NCBI GenBank assembly: GCA_027315105.1
Contig: DAHUYP010000069.1
Span: 1-62,952, forward strand
Length of the DNA stretch: 62,952 nucleotides
Source: Gammaproteobacteria bacterium
GTDB lineage: Bacteria > Pseudomonadota > Gammaproteobacteria > Steroidobacterales > Steroidobacteraceae
Direction of reading: 5' to 3'
Shown here piece after piece: positions 9,314-18,800 of this stretch. Under the pieces are notes generated by a model. The model saw nothing but the letters and a program-made list of their open reading frames with translations, had not been told where the DNA came from and did not search any database. Made by a program: the position numbers and the translations under genes. Position 1 is the first letter of the stretch. Each line of letters begins with the position of its first letter.

Positions 9314-11182
9314 TTATTCAACGCGAAAGGTGTACAGCGTGCCACCCATCGGGATCTTGTCGAGGTTCGCCGCCTTCGTCATGGCGGTAGCGCCAATCGC
9401 GCCGAACTTGTCGCTCAGATCCAGGCCGGCGGTGACCGGCAGGCCGATCCAGCCGCCGATGCCGCTCCACACGGACACGTACTGCTTGCCGGCAATCTTG
9501 TAGGTGATCGGATTACCGATGATTCCCGATCCCAGCCGCACCTGCCACAGCACCTTGCCGGAGCTGCGATCCACGGCGCGGAAGTCGCCGTTCAGGCTGC
9601 CGTAGAAAGCCAGCCCGCCGTCGGTGATCAGCGCACCGCCCCAGTTCGGATACGGATCCGGAACTTCCCACACGGTTTCGCCGGTCAGCACGTTGAACTT
9701 CTTGAACTTACCGGTGATACCCGGCTTCTCCGGGTACATGTAGACGTTCGCGAACACGTAGACGATGCCTTGCTGCGTATGCGAACGCGTCTGCGGCTCG
9801 TCTTCCATGCACCAGTTGTTGGTCGGGCAGTAGGCCATGCCCGGCTCGCTCGGATCGATCGCACAGGGCTGCTGGTCCTTGCCACCCATGGCCGACGGAC
9901 AAGCCTGAACGTTGTCGTTCGGCATCAGCGGCGAATGCTCCGGGACCTTGACCGGCCGACCGGTCTTCATGTCGATCTTCTCGGCCCAGTTGGTGGTCAC
10001 GTACTTGTTGGCGCGCAGCAGCGTGCCATCGGTACGATCCAGCACATAGGCGAAGCCGTTACGATCGAAGTGGATCAGCACCTTGCGATGCTTGCCATCC
10101 ACCGTCAGGTCCTCGAGCATGTTCTCGTTGATGCCGTCGTAGTCCCACTGGTCGAACGGCGTCATCTGGTAGGCCCAGACCGCCTCACCGTTACTGATCT
10201 TGCGCGCGAAGATCGTCATCGACCATTTGTTGTCCCACTTGCCACTGTTGCACTCCGCCTGCGTCTGGGGCTTCGCGCCGCAGCGATAGGACGGGCTCCA
10301 CAGGCCGGGGTTGCCGGTCGAGTAGTAGACGAGCTTCAGCTCAGGATCGTAGCTGTACCAGCCCCAGGCCGCGCCGCCGCCACGTTGCCATTCGTCACCA
10401 GGATAGCTGCTGATGCCGATGTCGTGTCCCGCGGTGCCATATTCCGGATGCGCCTTGTTGGTCTGCGCCGTCAGGCAGACGTCCTTGTCGCTGCCGGTGC
10501 TCTGGCACTCCCAGTCCTTCTTGCCGGTCTGCAGGTCGTAGGCGGTCATCCGACCGCGCGCCGCGAACTCATCACCGCCGAAGCCCATGATGACCTTGCC
10601 GTCGGCAATGATCGGCGCCGGTGTGATCGTCTCGCCCTTGTCCGGGTAAGCGCTCTTCACCACCCACACTTCCTTGCCGGTCTTCGCGTCGAGGGCGATC
10701 ACGAAGCCATCCAGGGTACCGAACACGAGCTTGCCGTCCGCGTAGGACATGCCGCGATTGACCGTGTCGCAGCAGGCGCGCGGAACCGCGGAGTCGTCAC
10801 GGTTCGTGGTCTTCTTGTAGTTCCAAATCTCCTTCGGATGATCCGGATCGCTCAAGTCCAGCGCTTGAATGATGTTCGGCCAGCCGCTCTCCATGTACAG
10901 CATCGGCGTAGTGCCGACCACCACCATCAACGGTTGGCCCTCGTGGCCCCGCAGGGTGCCGCTCGACTGCGACCACACCATCGACAGCTTGTGGACATTG
11001 TTGGTGTTGATGTCTTTGAGCGCGCTGTGCCGTGTCAGGGCTGGATCACCGCCCGGCGCGGCCCAGAGATCAGGATTTTTCGAGCGGTCGGTGACCTCAT
11101 CTCCGATTGCCGCTGCGCAGGACCCCCCCAGTGCCAGCACGGCACACAGAGTCCATAGCCTTCGCTCGCGTTCGAATCGCAT
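9314..11182 (-). CDS. xoxF: Lanthanide-type PQQ-dependent methanol dehydrogenase
   Basis: A 622-residue periplasmic quinoprotein that oxidises methanol (or another small alcohol) to the aldehyde and passes electrons to cytochrome c. The signal peptide ends near SCAAA. The adjacent-cysteine pair is present in ACCDTVNRGMSYADGK. Repeated tryptophan-docking blades such as LWQVRLGSGIIGNPITYK form the eight-bladed propeller. The catalytic region reads FDQWDYDGINENM. The second Asp of the D-Y-D replaces the Ala found in calcium-type MxaF and is the recognised mark of lanthanide-using enzymes. GAGGAG precedes the ATG at 11182. Ethanol-type lanthanide enzymes (PedH-like) share the D-x-D, but the xoxJ/xoxG neighbours favour XoxF. 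I do not assign a XoxF clade. A sigma-54 promoter lies about 130 bp upstream. Confidence 0.93.
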   Translation of the reverse strand: MRFERERRLWTLCAVLALGGSCAAAIGDEVTDRSKNPDLWAAPGGDPALTRHSALKDINTNNVHKLSMVWSQSSGTLRGHEGQPLMVVVGTTPMLYMESGWPNIIQALDLSDPDHPKEIWNYKKTTNRDDSAVPRACCDTVNRGMSYADGKLVFGTLDGFVIALDAKTGKEVWVVKSAYPDKGETITPAPIIADGKVIMGFGGDEFAARGRMTAYDLQTGKKDWECQSTGSDKDVCLTAQTNKAHPEYGTAGHDIGISSYPGDEWQRGGGAAWGWYSYDPELKLVYYSTGNPGLWSPSYRCGAKPQTQAECNSGKWDNKWSMTIFARKISNGEAVWAYQMTPFDQWDYDGINENMLEDLTVDGKHRKVLIHFDRNGFAYVLDRTDGTLLRANKYVTTNWAEKIDMKTGRPVKVPEHSPLMPNDNVQACPSAMGGKDQQPCAIDPSEPGMAYCPTNNWCMEDEPQTRSHTQQGIVYVFANVYMYPEKPGITGKFKKFNVLTGETVWEVPDPYPNWGGALITDGGLAFYGSLNGDFRAVDRSSGKVLWQVRLGSGIIGNPITYKIAGKQYVSVWSGIGGWIGLPVTAGLDLSDKFGAIGATAMTKAANLDKIPMGGTLYTFRVE

Positions 11183-11315
11183 ACGCAGTTCTCCTCAAGA
11201 TTCGGGTTGTATCGTTCTGTACGTTCTATCGGTGAGCACTGCCACCACCCCGCCCGTCCGTGCACGCTTGAGCATAGACGCGGCCACGTGCTTGGCCTCG
11301 CAACCACTAACCCCC

Positions 11316-11332
11316 AAGCAGGCTCCGTGCCA
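11316..11332 (-). promoter_or_regulatory. Sigma-54 (-24/-12) promoter for xoxF
   Basis: The minus strand reads TGGCACG-GAGC-CTGCTT. This has the invariant GG and GC elements separated by ten bases and agrees with the TGGCACG-N4-TTGC consensus at all but one listed position. Predicted transcription start is near 11306, giving a leader of about 124 bases. An AcoR-type sigma-54 activator is encoded in the same cluster. Confidence 0.7.
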
Positions 11333-11437
11333 CCTACAGACTTTTGCTAGAGCCCGCTGATTATCATAGTCTTATCTGTGACGAGATGAGAGCATTACCA
11401 GATCGAATAATCGGCGAGCGCCGGGTTCGCTACAAAG

Positions 11438-11457
11438 ATGTGCCATAAGTGGCACAT
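11438..11457. promoter_or_regulatory. Palindromic activator site upstream of xoxF
   Basis: A perfect eight-base inverted repeat ATGTGCCA-TAAG-TGGCACAT. Its centre is about 117 bp upstream of the -24 element, the usual distance for a sigma-54 enhancer site. A second copy with the same spacing occurs at 20301-20318. It also lies about 130 bp upstream of the divergent chemoreceptor gene. The nearby AcoR-type protein is the natural candidate to bind it. Confidence 0.65.
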
Positions 11458-11588
11458 GCTCAATTCGATGAGTGATCGAATCGTGCTGCATCGCCACCGC
11501 CGACAATTGTAGATAGTTGTGCATTGGACACACCGGCACTGCGGCGGATCAGTATCCTAAGCGGCATATAAGTAGAGGAATGCGACCG

Positions 11589-12974
11589 ATGGCTGCGCCA
11601 AAAAATTCCCTTATTTCCGATCTCGCGAGCCGCATTGGCAATCTCGGGGTCGAAGTCGCCGATATCGCCGGCAACCTCGAGGAAGTCACCGAGCGCGCCA
11701 CGCAACAGGCACAGCAGTTCAAGCAGCTGCAGAGTGCGACCGAGACGATGGTCGAGGGCAATCGGGAAATCGACCGCGCTGCGCGCGAAACGCAGGGCGC
11801 CGCTTCGACCGCGGGCGCCGAAATCGCCGAATCCCGCGAACTGATCGGTGGTGCTGTGCACCATATCAACCAGCTGACTGGAACAGTCGGCCGCATCGAG
11901 GAGCGGCTCGGCTCGTTCAGCACGGTCATCAAGCAGATCGGCGAGGTGGCCGCTACGATCGAGACGATTGCCAAACACACGCGACTGCTGGCACTCAACG
12001 CGGCGGTCGAGGCGGCGCGTGCCGGCGAATCCGGGCGCGGTTTTGCCGTGGTCGCCGATGAGGTCAGGAATCTGGCCGAAGGCACCCGCAAGGCCACGGA
12101 TCGAATCGCCGACATCGTTCGCGACCTGGGCCGCCAGATCCAGGGTCTGATCGGCGAGAGCACCACGGCAACGCAACACGCCGATCACGCCGGCAAGGGC
12201 GCCGAGCAGGTGCAAGGCGTCATCATTCGAGCCGACGATGCGTTCCGGACCGTGGGCCGCGAAATCGACGCGATCGCCGGCGCGGCGGCGGACAATCTAC
12301 GGCATTGTGACGCCGCGATCGCCCAGCTGGGCGAGCTGGCCGCGGGCGTGGAGCTTTCCTCGGACAATCTCAAGCGCGCCGATCAGCGTATCGACGGCCT
12401 GCTCACGCTCAGCGAGACACTGATCGAATTCGTCGCCGAGAGCGGCGTCGAGACGGCAGAGACGCCGCTGATCCGCGCCGTGGTCGATACGGCGAAGCGC
12501 ATCAGCGCCGAATTCAGTGCCGCAATCAGGCGCGGCGAGATCACGCTGGCGCAGCTGTTCGACGAGCACTACCGCGAGATTCCCGCCACCAACCCCAAGC
12601 AATACCTCACCGATTACGTCGAATTCACCGACCGGCTGCTGCCGCCCATCCAGGATCCGCTGCAAAAGATGGATCCTCGCATCGTCTTCTGCGTCGCCTG
12701 GGCCAAGGGCGGCTACCTGCCGACTCACAATCCCAACTACCGGCTGCCGCAGGGACCGGACCCGGCGTGGAATGCGGCCAATTGCCGCAATCGGCGCTTG
12801 TTCGATGATCGTGCGGTCCGCAAGGTCGCGCTGAACCGCAAGCCCTTCCTGCTGCAGACCTACCGGCGCAACATGGGGGGCGGACAATACGTGCTCATGA
12901 AAGACCTGTCGTCACCCATCGTGGTCGACGGGCGGCACTGGGGTGCCTTTCGCATGGGCTTCCGCCAGATGTGA
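11589..12974 (+). CDS. Soluble methyl-accepting chemotaxis-type protein with C-terminal sensor domain
   Basis: A 461-residue protein without membrane segments. The N-terminal two thirds is a long helical coiled coil that includes the conserved signalling tip, [20 protein letters not shown] followed by [20 protein letters not shown]. The last 150 residues (from about [15 protein letters not shown] to the end) form a globular domain with the look of a Cache/PAS-like sensor: [35 protein letters not shown] and WGAFRMGF. So the sensor follows the signalling part, the reverse of classical receptors. GAGGA lies nine bases before the ATG at 11589, which is why I prefer it to upstream starts. It is divergent from xoxF and could report cytoplasmic redox or metabolite state; the ligand is unknown. 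Confidence 0.85.
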   Translation: MAAPKNSLISDLASRIGNLGVEVADIAGNLEEVTERATQQAQQFKQLQSATETMVEGNREIDRAARETQGAASTAGAEIAESRELIGGAVHHINQLTGTVGRIEERLGSFSTVIKQIGEVAATIETIAKHTRLLALNAAVEAARAGESGRGFAVVADEVRNLAEGTRKATDRIADIVRDLGRQIQGLIGESTTATQHADHAGKGAEQVQGVIIRADDAFRTVGREIDAIAGAAADNLRHCDAAIAQLGELAAGVELSSDNLKRADQRIDGLLTLSETLIEFVAESGVETAETPLIRAVVDTAKRISAEFSAAIRRGEITLAQLFDEHYREIPATNPKQYLTDYVEFTDRLLPPIQDPLQKMDPRIVFCVAWAKGGYLPTHNPNYRLPQGPDPAWNAANCRNRRLFDDRAVRKVALNRKPFLLQTYRRNMGGGQYVLMKDLSSPIVVDGRHWGAFRMGFRQM

Positions 12975-13056
12975 GACCCCATGCGGGCGCGGCGAATGCG
13001 CTCTGGATGCCCGATGCGGCCGTGGGTTCCGTTGCTGGTTTCGTCCCGGCGCGGCG

Positions 13057-13090
13057 CTGGCGTCGGCGGCCCGATTGCCGTCGACGCCAG
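13057..13090. terminator. Stem-loop between convergent chemoreceptor and porin genes
   Basis: CTGGCGTCG and CGACGCCAG form a perfect nine-base stem with a 16-base loop region that can pair further. It sits between two convergent stop codons (12974 and 13128), where a shared bidirectional terminator is expected. There is no T tract on either strand. Confidence 0.45.
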
Positions 13091-13127
13091 TGCGGTTCGT
13101 TACGCCGTGCGCACGCTCGCGTGGGAC

Positions 13128-14447
13128 TCAGAACCCCAGGTAGGCGCCCACATTCACCGTGTTGCCGGTATTGGTGTCATTGGGGCCGTTGAGCTGTGCC
13201 GCGCTCCTCACGTTGCTGTATTCCCCCAGTAGCATCAGGTTCTTCGTCAGCGAGTAGTACAGGCCGGCCGTGACCTTGCTGTTGCTCTGGACCAGATTGG
13301 GATTGGCCAGCTGGTCCGCGGTGTTGGCGTAGTCGAGCCTGCTGACGCCGTAGTTCAGACCCACTTTGAGCTTGTCGAACTTGTACGTCGTCTGCACGAA
13401 GTAGCCGTCCGAGGTGCGCGTCTGGCCGTCGCCGAAGGCGCCCAGATTGAAGAGCGCGGTCGTGCCGAGGCCCTTGGCGTGGTAGTAGTAGCCCACCAGC
13501 TCCCAGTTCTGCACGTCGAGTTTGGCGAACAGGTCCTCGCCGGTGCCGTTGTAGCTATATGGAGCGCCGAGGGTGCCAGTGGTGATGGGCAAGCCCACAT
13601 AGTCCTGCTGCTGCGTGAGGAACGCAGCCGACAGATAGAGCTTGGTACCGTCGGCGATCGGCAGCGTGTAGGTCAGCTTGCCGTGGAACCCCGGTGCCTT
13701 CTTCGGCTCGACGCTAGCCCCGGGTGGTTCGCTGAGCGAATTGAGCGGATCGAAGATGCCGACCGTCAGGTTCGCACCCGCGAAGTCCGGCGTCGTGTAG
13801 TCCATCTGCGCCAGCCAGTCGGTGTAGATGTAGCCGAAGCCGATGCCGCCGAGCGTCGTGTTGGAGGGCGCCGCAGAGGCGGCGGACCCGGGCGCGCCCA
13901 CGCCGGGCAGCGTCATGTCGTTCAGGATGACGTCGGCACCGAACAGACCGATATTGCGGCCCAGGGTGACGGTACCCATGTCCTTGTTGCCGAATGTCAT
14001 GTACACCTGGCGAATATCCAACCCGGTGGAGCCCAGCGCCGTGTTGGAGGAGCCGTTGGACGTGCCGGCCTGCAGGTTCGGGCTGCCGCCATCGTTGGTG
14101 GCAATGCCTGGATAGAGGCCGAAGTGCGCCGAGATGTCGAAGCCGCCCTGGGTCGTCGCCACGCCGAACACGATCGCGGCGGGCAGCAGGCCGTTGCCGA
14201 TGTTGGAGACACCGTTACCGTTCTGCGAACCCACGCAGGTCAGGCCGCCCGATACGCTGGCCGCAGAGGTCGGGCTCTGGCAGCTTGAATACATGTAATC
14301 CACGTTCACGTTGCCATCGACGGAGAAAGTCCACGTGCCGTCGGCGGTCTTCAGATCCACCGCCTGTGCGGGCGTCGCGAGTGCGGCCAGCACGGCGCCG
14401 GCAATCGATGGCAGCAGCAGCTGCTTGGTAGCGGAGATATTCTTCAT
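13128..14447 (-). CDS. Outer-membrane porin (DcaP-like)
   Basis: A 439-residue porin. The signal peptide MKNISATKQLLLPSIAGAVL ends near PAQA, followed by FSVDGNVNVDYMYSS and many alternating aromatic/glycine strands. The end VGAYLGF has the terminal phenylalanine used for outer-membrane insertion. The segment MTFGNKDMGTVTLGRNIGLF resembles trimeric general or dicarboxylate porins. AGGGG precedes the ATG at 14447 at good spacing. Residue content (Gly, Asn, Thr-rich loops) fits a diffusion channel; the substrate cannot be read. It stands alone between convergent and co-directional neighbours. Confidence 0.85.
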   Translation of the reverse strand: MKNISATKQLLLPSIAGAVLAALATPAQAVDLKTADGTWTFSVDGNVNVDYMYSSCQSPTSAASVSGGLTCVGSQNGNGVSNIGNGLLPAAIVFGVATTQGGFDISAHFGLYPGIATNDGGSPNLQAGTSNGSSNTALGSTGLDIRQVYMTFGNKDMGTVTLGRNIGLFGADVILNDMTLPGVGAPGSAASAAPSNTTLGGIGFGYIYTDWLAQMDYTTPDFAGANLTVGIFDPLNSLSEPPGASVEPKKAPGFHGKLTYTLPIADGTKLYLSAAFLTQQQDYVGLPITTGTLGAPYSYNGTGEDLFAKLDVQNWELVGYYYHAKGLGTTALFNLGAFGDGQTRTSDGYFVQTTYKFDKLKVGLNYGVSRLDYANTADQLANPNLVQSNSKVTAGLYYSLTKNLMLLGEYSNVRSAAQLNGPNDTNTGNTVNVGAYLGF

Positions 14448-14486
14448 TAGATTGACCCCTAAGGTTGTCCATGTCGTCGCGTCGTC

Positions 14487-14503
14487 CGGCAGCGATGCTG
14501 CCG
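14487..14503 (-). promoter_or_regulatory. Stem-loop in the porin leader
   Basis: CGGCAGC and GCTGCCG pair perfectly around a three-base loop, 40 bases upstream of the porin start codon. It would lie in the 5' leader and might affect message stability or small-RNA binding. No further support. Confidence 0.3.
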
Positions 14504-14724
14504 CCCGGTAGCCTGCTCGGGCGCAGGCACCCCCGAATCTCCTGAGGAGCAAGCCATATGCCAACTACCGTTGCCGATAAGCTACAAAGGCGCTGTTATC
14601 GAACAAGGACTTAGCGATTGCACCGCACACGCGCTATCGGTGCCCTGCCAAAAAGGCCACACTGCGCCGCGCGAGTGTTACGAAAATGCCGCAGTAACGC
14701 GGGCGCACGCGAGCCGACCGCGCC

Positions 14725-17700
14725 TCACGGCGACTCGCGCAGCCAGTGCGCGGCCAGCGGCGGAATGAGGATGAGGCTGACGAGCGTGGAGGACACCAGC
14801 CCTCCGAGGATCACGATCGCCATCGGGCCCTCGATCTCATGCCCCGGCTGGCGCGACTGCAGCGCCACCGGCAGCAGCGCCAGCGCCGTCAGCAGCGCCG
14901 TCAACAGCACCGGCGTGAGCCGCTCCTCTGCGCCGCGCAGCGCGGTCGCGAGGCCCCAGCTCTGGCCCTCGTTCGCGACCAGGTGATCGTAATGCGATAT
15001 CAGCAGGATCGTATTGCGCGCGGCCATGCCGAATAGCGCCACGAAACCGACCATCGCGCCCAGCGACAGCGTGCCGCCGGTCAATGCCACCGCCACCACG
15101 CCGCCGATCAGCGTACTCGGCAGCGCCGCCAGTACCAGCAGCACGTGCCGGCTGCGCCCGAAGGCCAATGCCAGCAGCAGCACGATCAGCACCAGGGCCG
15201 CCGCCGAATGCCACAGCAGCTCGCGCGCGGCCGCCGCCTGCGCCGGGGCGGTGCCGCCGTAGCGCAGATAGACGTTCGGCGGCAGCTTCACGTGCGCGGC
15301 GATGGCTTGCTGTGCCGCGCGCGCATAGCCCGCTTGATCGGAGGTGCGAGGGGTGGCAATGACCACCTGGCGCCGCAATCCGTCCTCGTGCTCGACCAGG
15401 CTGCGCGCCGATTCCATGCTCAGCGTGGCCACGGACGACAGCGGCACCAGTGCGCCATCCCGGCCGCGCAGGCGCAGGCCGCGCACATCTTCCGGGGTGG
15501 TCCCGGCGCCGGCGATGCGCACCACGACCGGTACGCTGCGGTCGGACTGATCCAGCTGCGCGACCACCGTGCCATGAAAGGCGGCGTTGAGCGCGCCGAG
15601 CACGTCGGAGGCATCGAGCCCGTACAGGGCCGCCTGCTCCGGGCGCAACTGCACCTGCAGTTCCGGCTGACGCGGCGGCACCACGAGTCGCACCGTTCCG
15701 CTCTGCGGCCACTGCCGCAGCACCGCGGCTATGTCCGCGGCCACCTGATCGTCCGCGTCCAGATCGGGACCGAACACGCTCACGAAGAACGGCGCGACTT
15801 CCCCCGACAGCGTCTCGCCGATGCGCTCGGCGAGCACCGAGTAGATTTCCACCAGCTGGTTCGGGAACTGGTCGAAGACGGCCCGAACCTTGGCCTCCAG
15901 CTGCTCGGTCGTGACGCTCGGCGACGGGTCGAGCTGGATCTCGAACTCGCTCTTGTTCGGCGCGTCCGGATCCTGGCCGTTCTCTGCGCGGCCGATCTGC
16001 TCGGCCACGCTCTTGATGCCGGGAATCGCCGCCAGGCGCTCGGCGATGCGCCGCCCCACGCGCGAGGTTTCCTGCAGCGAGATGCCTGGCCGAAGCGCGG
16101 CGTGCGCAATCAGGTAGTCCTCGCGAAAGTCGGGCAGCAAGCGGGCGCCGAGGACCGGCAACAGCGCGAGGCCGGCGGCGCCGCTCAGCAGCACCCCGCT
16201 CAGCACCAGGCGCGGCCGCCGCTGCAGGCGCGAGATGAGTGACTGTTGCCAGCGCTTGCAGCGGCGCAGCCAGCCGGGCTCCTCGCGCGGCGTATAGCGG
16301 TCCATCAGCAGCGCGCACAGCGCCGGGGTGGCGCTCATGGCCACCAGCAGCGAAAGACCGACCGCCAGCAGGAATGCCGTCGCCAGCGGCCGGAAGAATG
16401 CCCCTTGCAGCCCGGACAGCATGACGATCGGCAGGAAGGCGACCGCCACCGCCGCAGTCGCATAGAACACCGGCCGCCTGACTTCCAGCGACGCTTCGAG
16501 CAGCAGCGTGCGCAGATTGGCGCCGACGCCGGCGTTGCGGCGACGACGCGTGATGTTCTCCACGTCGATGACCGCATCATCGACCACGACCCCCAGCGCA
16601 ACCACCAGGCCGCCCAGGCTCATCGTATTGAGCGAGATGCCGCCGCTGCTGAGGATCCAGACCGTCGCCAGCAGCGACACCGGAATGGAGCTGAACGATA
16701 TCAATGCCCCGCGCCAGTCGCGCAGCGTCAGCAGCAACAGCACAACCACCAGCACGGCGCCGATCAGCAGCGAATTGCGCAGCTTGGAAATGGCGCTCTC
16801 GATGAAGCTGGCGGGCCTGAGCAGCGCCGGGTGATATTGGACGCCGCGCTGCGCGAGCTGCGGCTCCAGAATCGCCAGGCGGCGCTCGAGCTCGCGCGTG
16901 ACGTCGAGCGTGTTGGCGCCGTATTGGGTCGAGGTTTCCACCAGGATGCCGGGCCGGCCGCCGATCATGGCGTCGCCAAAACGCGGCGCCGCGCCGTCCT
17001 GCACGCGCGCGATGTCCGCCAGCCGCACCGGCACGCCGTCATGGCTCGTCACCACGGCCTGTGCGAGTGCCTCGATCGAATCCCCGGGTGCCTGCGCCTG
17101 CAGCACGATGCGTTGCGTGGGCGTCTCGAGATATCCGCCGCCGATCAATTGCGTGCCCCGGCGCGCCGCCTCGAACACGTCGCTCAAGCTCACACCCGCG
17201 GCGTCGAGCTTGTCCGGATCGACCCACAGCTGCCGTTCGCGCGAATCGCCGCCGAAGATCTGCGCCTGGGCGACACCCGGAACGGCCAGAATCTGCGGCT
17301 TGATGGTCCAACGCACCAGGTCTCGCAGCTCGATCGGCGACAGCCGATCGCTGGTAAAGCCGACATGCAGCAGATATTCCATCGATGAGCTCAACGGCGA
17401 GAGCAGCGGCGCTCCGACGCCCGCGGGCAGCAACGCGATCGAGTCGGCCAGGCGCTCGGTGATGACCTGGCGCTGCCGGTAGGGATCGCCGCCGCGGCCG
17501 AACACCACCTGGATCGCCGACAGTCCCTGGCTCGAGGTGGAGCGCACCGCCTCCACGTTCTCCGCGCCGGCGAGCAGGTCCTCCAGCGGCCGTGTCACCA
17601 GCGACTCGACCTGCGTGGCATCCAGACCGGGCGCCTCGGCCTGCACCAGCACGTGCGGTGGCGCGAAATCCGGGAAGACGTCGAGCCGCGCGTTGAGCAG

Positions 17701-17790
17701 CGCGCCCGCCCCCAGCAGCGCAATGAGCAAGGAGAGCGCCGTCACGATCTTCGGACTCGCCAGCGACCCTCGAACGATGGTGGCAAGCAT
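14725..17790 (-). CDS. RND efflux pump inner-membrane permease, CzcA-like
   Basis: A 1021-residue proton-driven pump subunit of the heavy-metal/HAE RND superfamily. An N-terminal helix (VTALSLLIALLGAGALLNA) is followed by the porter domain start, PDFAPPHVLVQAEAPGLDAT. There are two sets of membrane helices and the second-half repeat. The proton relay in TM4 reads GVVVDDAVIDVENITR. The ATG at 17790, five bases after the adaptor stop, gives the usual short N-terminus. It forms one operon with the adaptor and TolC-like genes upstream. Metal specificity cannot be read from the relay residues. The palindrome upstream of the operon is shared with xoxF, so a link to metal or lanthanophore handling is a hypothesis. 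Confidence 0.9.
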   Translation of the reverse strand: MLATIVRGSLASPKIVTALSLLIALLGAGALLNARLDVFPDFAPPHVLVQAEAPGLDATQVESLVTRPLEDLLAGAENVEAVRSTSSQGLSAIQVVFGRGGDPYRQRQVITERLADSIALLPAGVGAPLLSPLSSSMEYLLHVGFTSDRLSPIELRDLVRWTIKPQILAVPGVAQAQIFGGDSRERQLWVDPDKLDAAGVSLSDVFEAARRGTQLIGGGYLETPTQRIVLQAQAPGDSIEALAQAVVTSHDGVPVRLADIARVQDGAAPRFGDAMIGGRPGILVETSTQYGANTLDVTRELERRLAILEPQLAQRGVQYHPALLRPASFIESAISKLRNSLLIGAVLVVVLLLLTLRDWRGALISFSSIPVSLLATVWILSSGGISLNTMSLGGLVVALGVVVDDAVIDVENITRRRRNAGVGANLRTLLLEASLEVRRPVFYATAAVAVAFLPIVMLSGLQGAFFRPLATAFLLAVGLSLLVAMSATPALCALLMDRYTPREEPGWLRRCKRWQQSLISRLQRRPRLVLSGVLLSGAAGLALLPVLGARLLPDFREDYLIAHAALRPGISLQETSRVGRRIAERLAAIPGIKSVAEQIGRAENGQDPDAPNKSEFEIQLDPSPSVTTEQLEAKVRAVFDQFPNQLVEIYSVLAERIGETLSGEVAPFFVSVFGPDLDADDQVAADIAAVLRQWPQSGTVRLVVPPRQPELQVQLRPEQAALYGLDASDVLGALNAAFHGTVVAQLDQSDRSVPVVVRIAGAGTTPEDVRGLRLRGRDGALVPLSSVATLSMESARSLVEHEDGLRRQVVIATPRTSDQAGYARAAQQAIAAHVKLPPNVYLRYGGTAPAQAAAARELLWHSAAALVLIVLLLALAFGRSRHVLLVLAALPSTLIGGVVAVALTGGTLSLGAMVGFVALFGMAARNTILLISHYDHLVANEGQSWGLATALRGAEERLTPVLLTALLTALALLPVALQSRQPGHEIEGPMAIVILGGLVSSTLVSLILIPPLAAHWLRESP

Positions 17791-17795
17791 GGTCG

Positions 17796-18800
17796 CTAGT
17801 CGTGTTCCTCTTCCGCGGCCGAGAAGCTGCTGATACCCTGCAGCGACCACAGCACGCCGGCGCCCTGCACGACGATGTCGTCGGTGCGCTCGAGCCCATC
17901 GACCAGCCAGCCCTCCCCCAGGCGCGCCAGCGGCTTGACCATCACCGCGGCGAATCGAGACGCGCCTGCCTCGCCTGCGCCGACCCGGCGATAGACGTAC
18001 GCGCCGCGATCGTCATACACCAGCGCCGCGGCGGACACGAGCAGCCCGGCGACCGGCGCGGTCTGCAGCCGCACCGGGATCCGCGCGCCGGGCCCCACGC
18101 CGTCGGGGCGGCGCTCCACTTCGAGCAGCCAGCCGGCGCTCTGCGAGCGTGGATCGGTGCGCGGCAGCGCACCGAGCACCCGCGCCGCGACGTTCACGCC
18201 ATCGACCTCGAGCAGCGCGCCATGAGCAATGAGGCTGCCGGCATGACGCCCGGGTACGTCGGCACGCAGCAGCAGCTTCCGGCCCGTGCTCAACGCGTCG
18301 GTCAGCGAACGTCGCCGCTCGGCGCTCCAGCTCGCCAGGGGACCCCACTGCAGCTCAAAGCTGGCGGCGGCCGCCTGTGCCTGGGCGACGGCCTCGACCG
18401 CCAATGCCTGCGACGCCTGCATGGCCTTGAGCGACGCCTGGGTATCGTCGCGATACAGTTTCTCCTGGCGCGCCGCCTCCGCCGTTGCGGCCGCGGCCGC
18501 AGCGCGCGTGCTGTCCATTCGGCCCAGATCGCTCACCAGCGCCACGGGGTCGAGCACCAGCCCCAGGGCCTCGATCTGCGGCCGGCCTGCGATCGGCAGC
18601 GGATGCTCGATGCGCAGGCCCACGGCCTGCTGCTGCGATGGCGTCAACGCCAGCGTTTCGGCATGCTCCGCCGGGGCCTCGTCAGACTCTGCCGGCGTGT
18701 GCGCTGACTGCGCCGGCGCCGGCGACTCAGGCGGCTCCGCAGCGCTCGCCGCCACCAGCAGCAGCGCCAGCCACGGCAACAGTCGGATTGGACGCGTCAT
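17796..18800 (-). CDS. RND efflux periplasmic adaptor (membrane fusion protein)
   Basis: A 334-residue secreted adaptor, CzcB/CusB-like in position and make-up. A signal peptide (LLPWLALLLVAASAA) is followed by a proline/alanine-rich spacer, a helical hairpin with alanine-rich coiled coil (residues about 100-165), and beta-barrel segments such as LLLRADVPGRHAG and RIPVRLQTAPVAGLLV. It bridges the inner-membrane pump to the TolC-like channel. Its ATG overlaps the stop of the TolC gene in an ATGA, so translation is probably coupled. It is shorter than typical CzcB and has no histidine-rich metal-binding tail. Confidence 0.82.
   Translation of the reverse strand: MTRPIRLLPWLALLLVAASAAEPPESPAPAQSAHTPAESDEAPAEHAETLALTPSQQQAVGLRIEHPLPIAGRPQIEALGLVLDPVALVSDLGRMDSTRAAAAAATAEAARQEKLYRDDTQASLKAMQASQALAVEAVAQAQAAAASFELQWGPLASWSAERRRSLTDALSTGRKLLLRADVPGRHAGSLIAHGALLEVDGVNVAARVLGALPRTDPRSQSAGWLLEVERRPDGVGPGARIPVRLQTAPVAGLLVSAAALVYDDRGAYVYRRVGAGEAGASRFAAVMVKPLARLGEGWLVDGLERTDDIVVQGAGVLWSLQGISSFSAAEEEHD

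Noticed and set aside
11450-11470. Possible plus-strand sigma-54 promoter starting at TGGCACAT
   Set aside because: The position twelve bases on is AT, not GC; the TGGCAC belongs to the palindrome.
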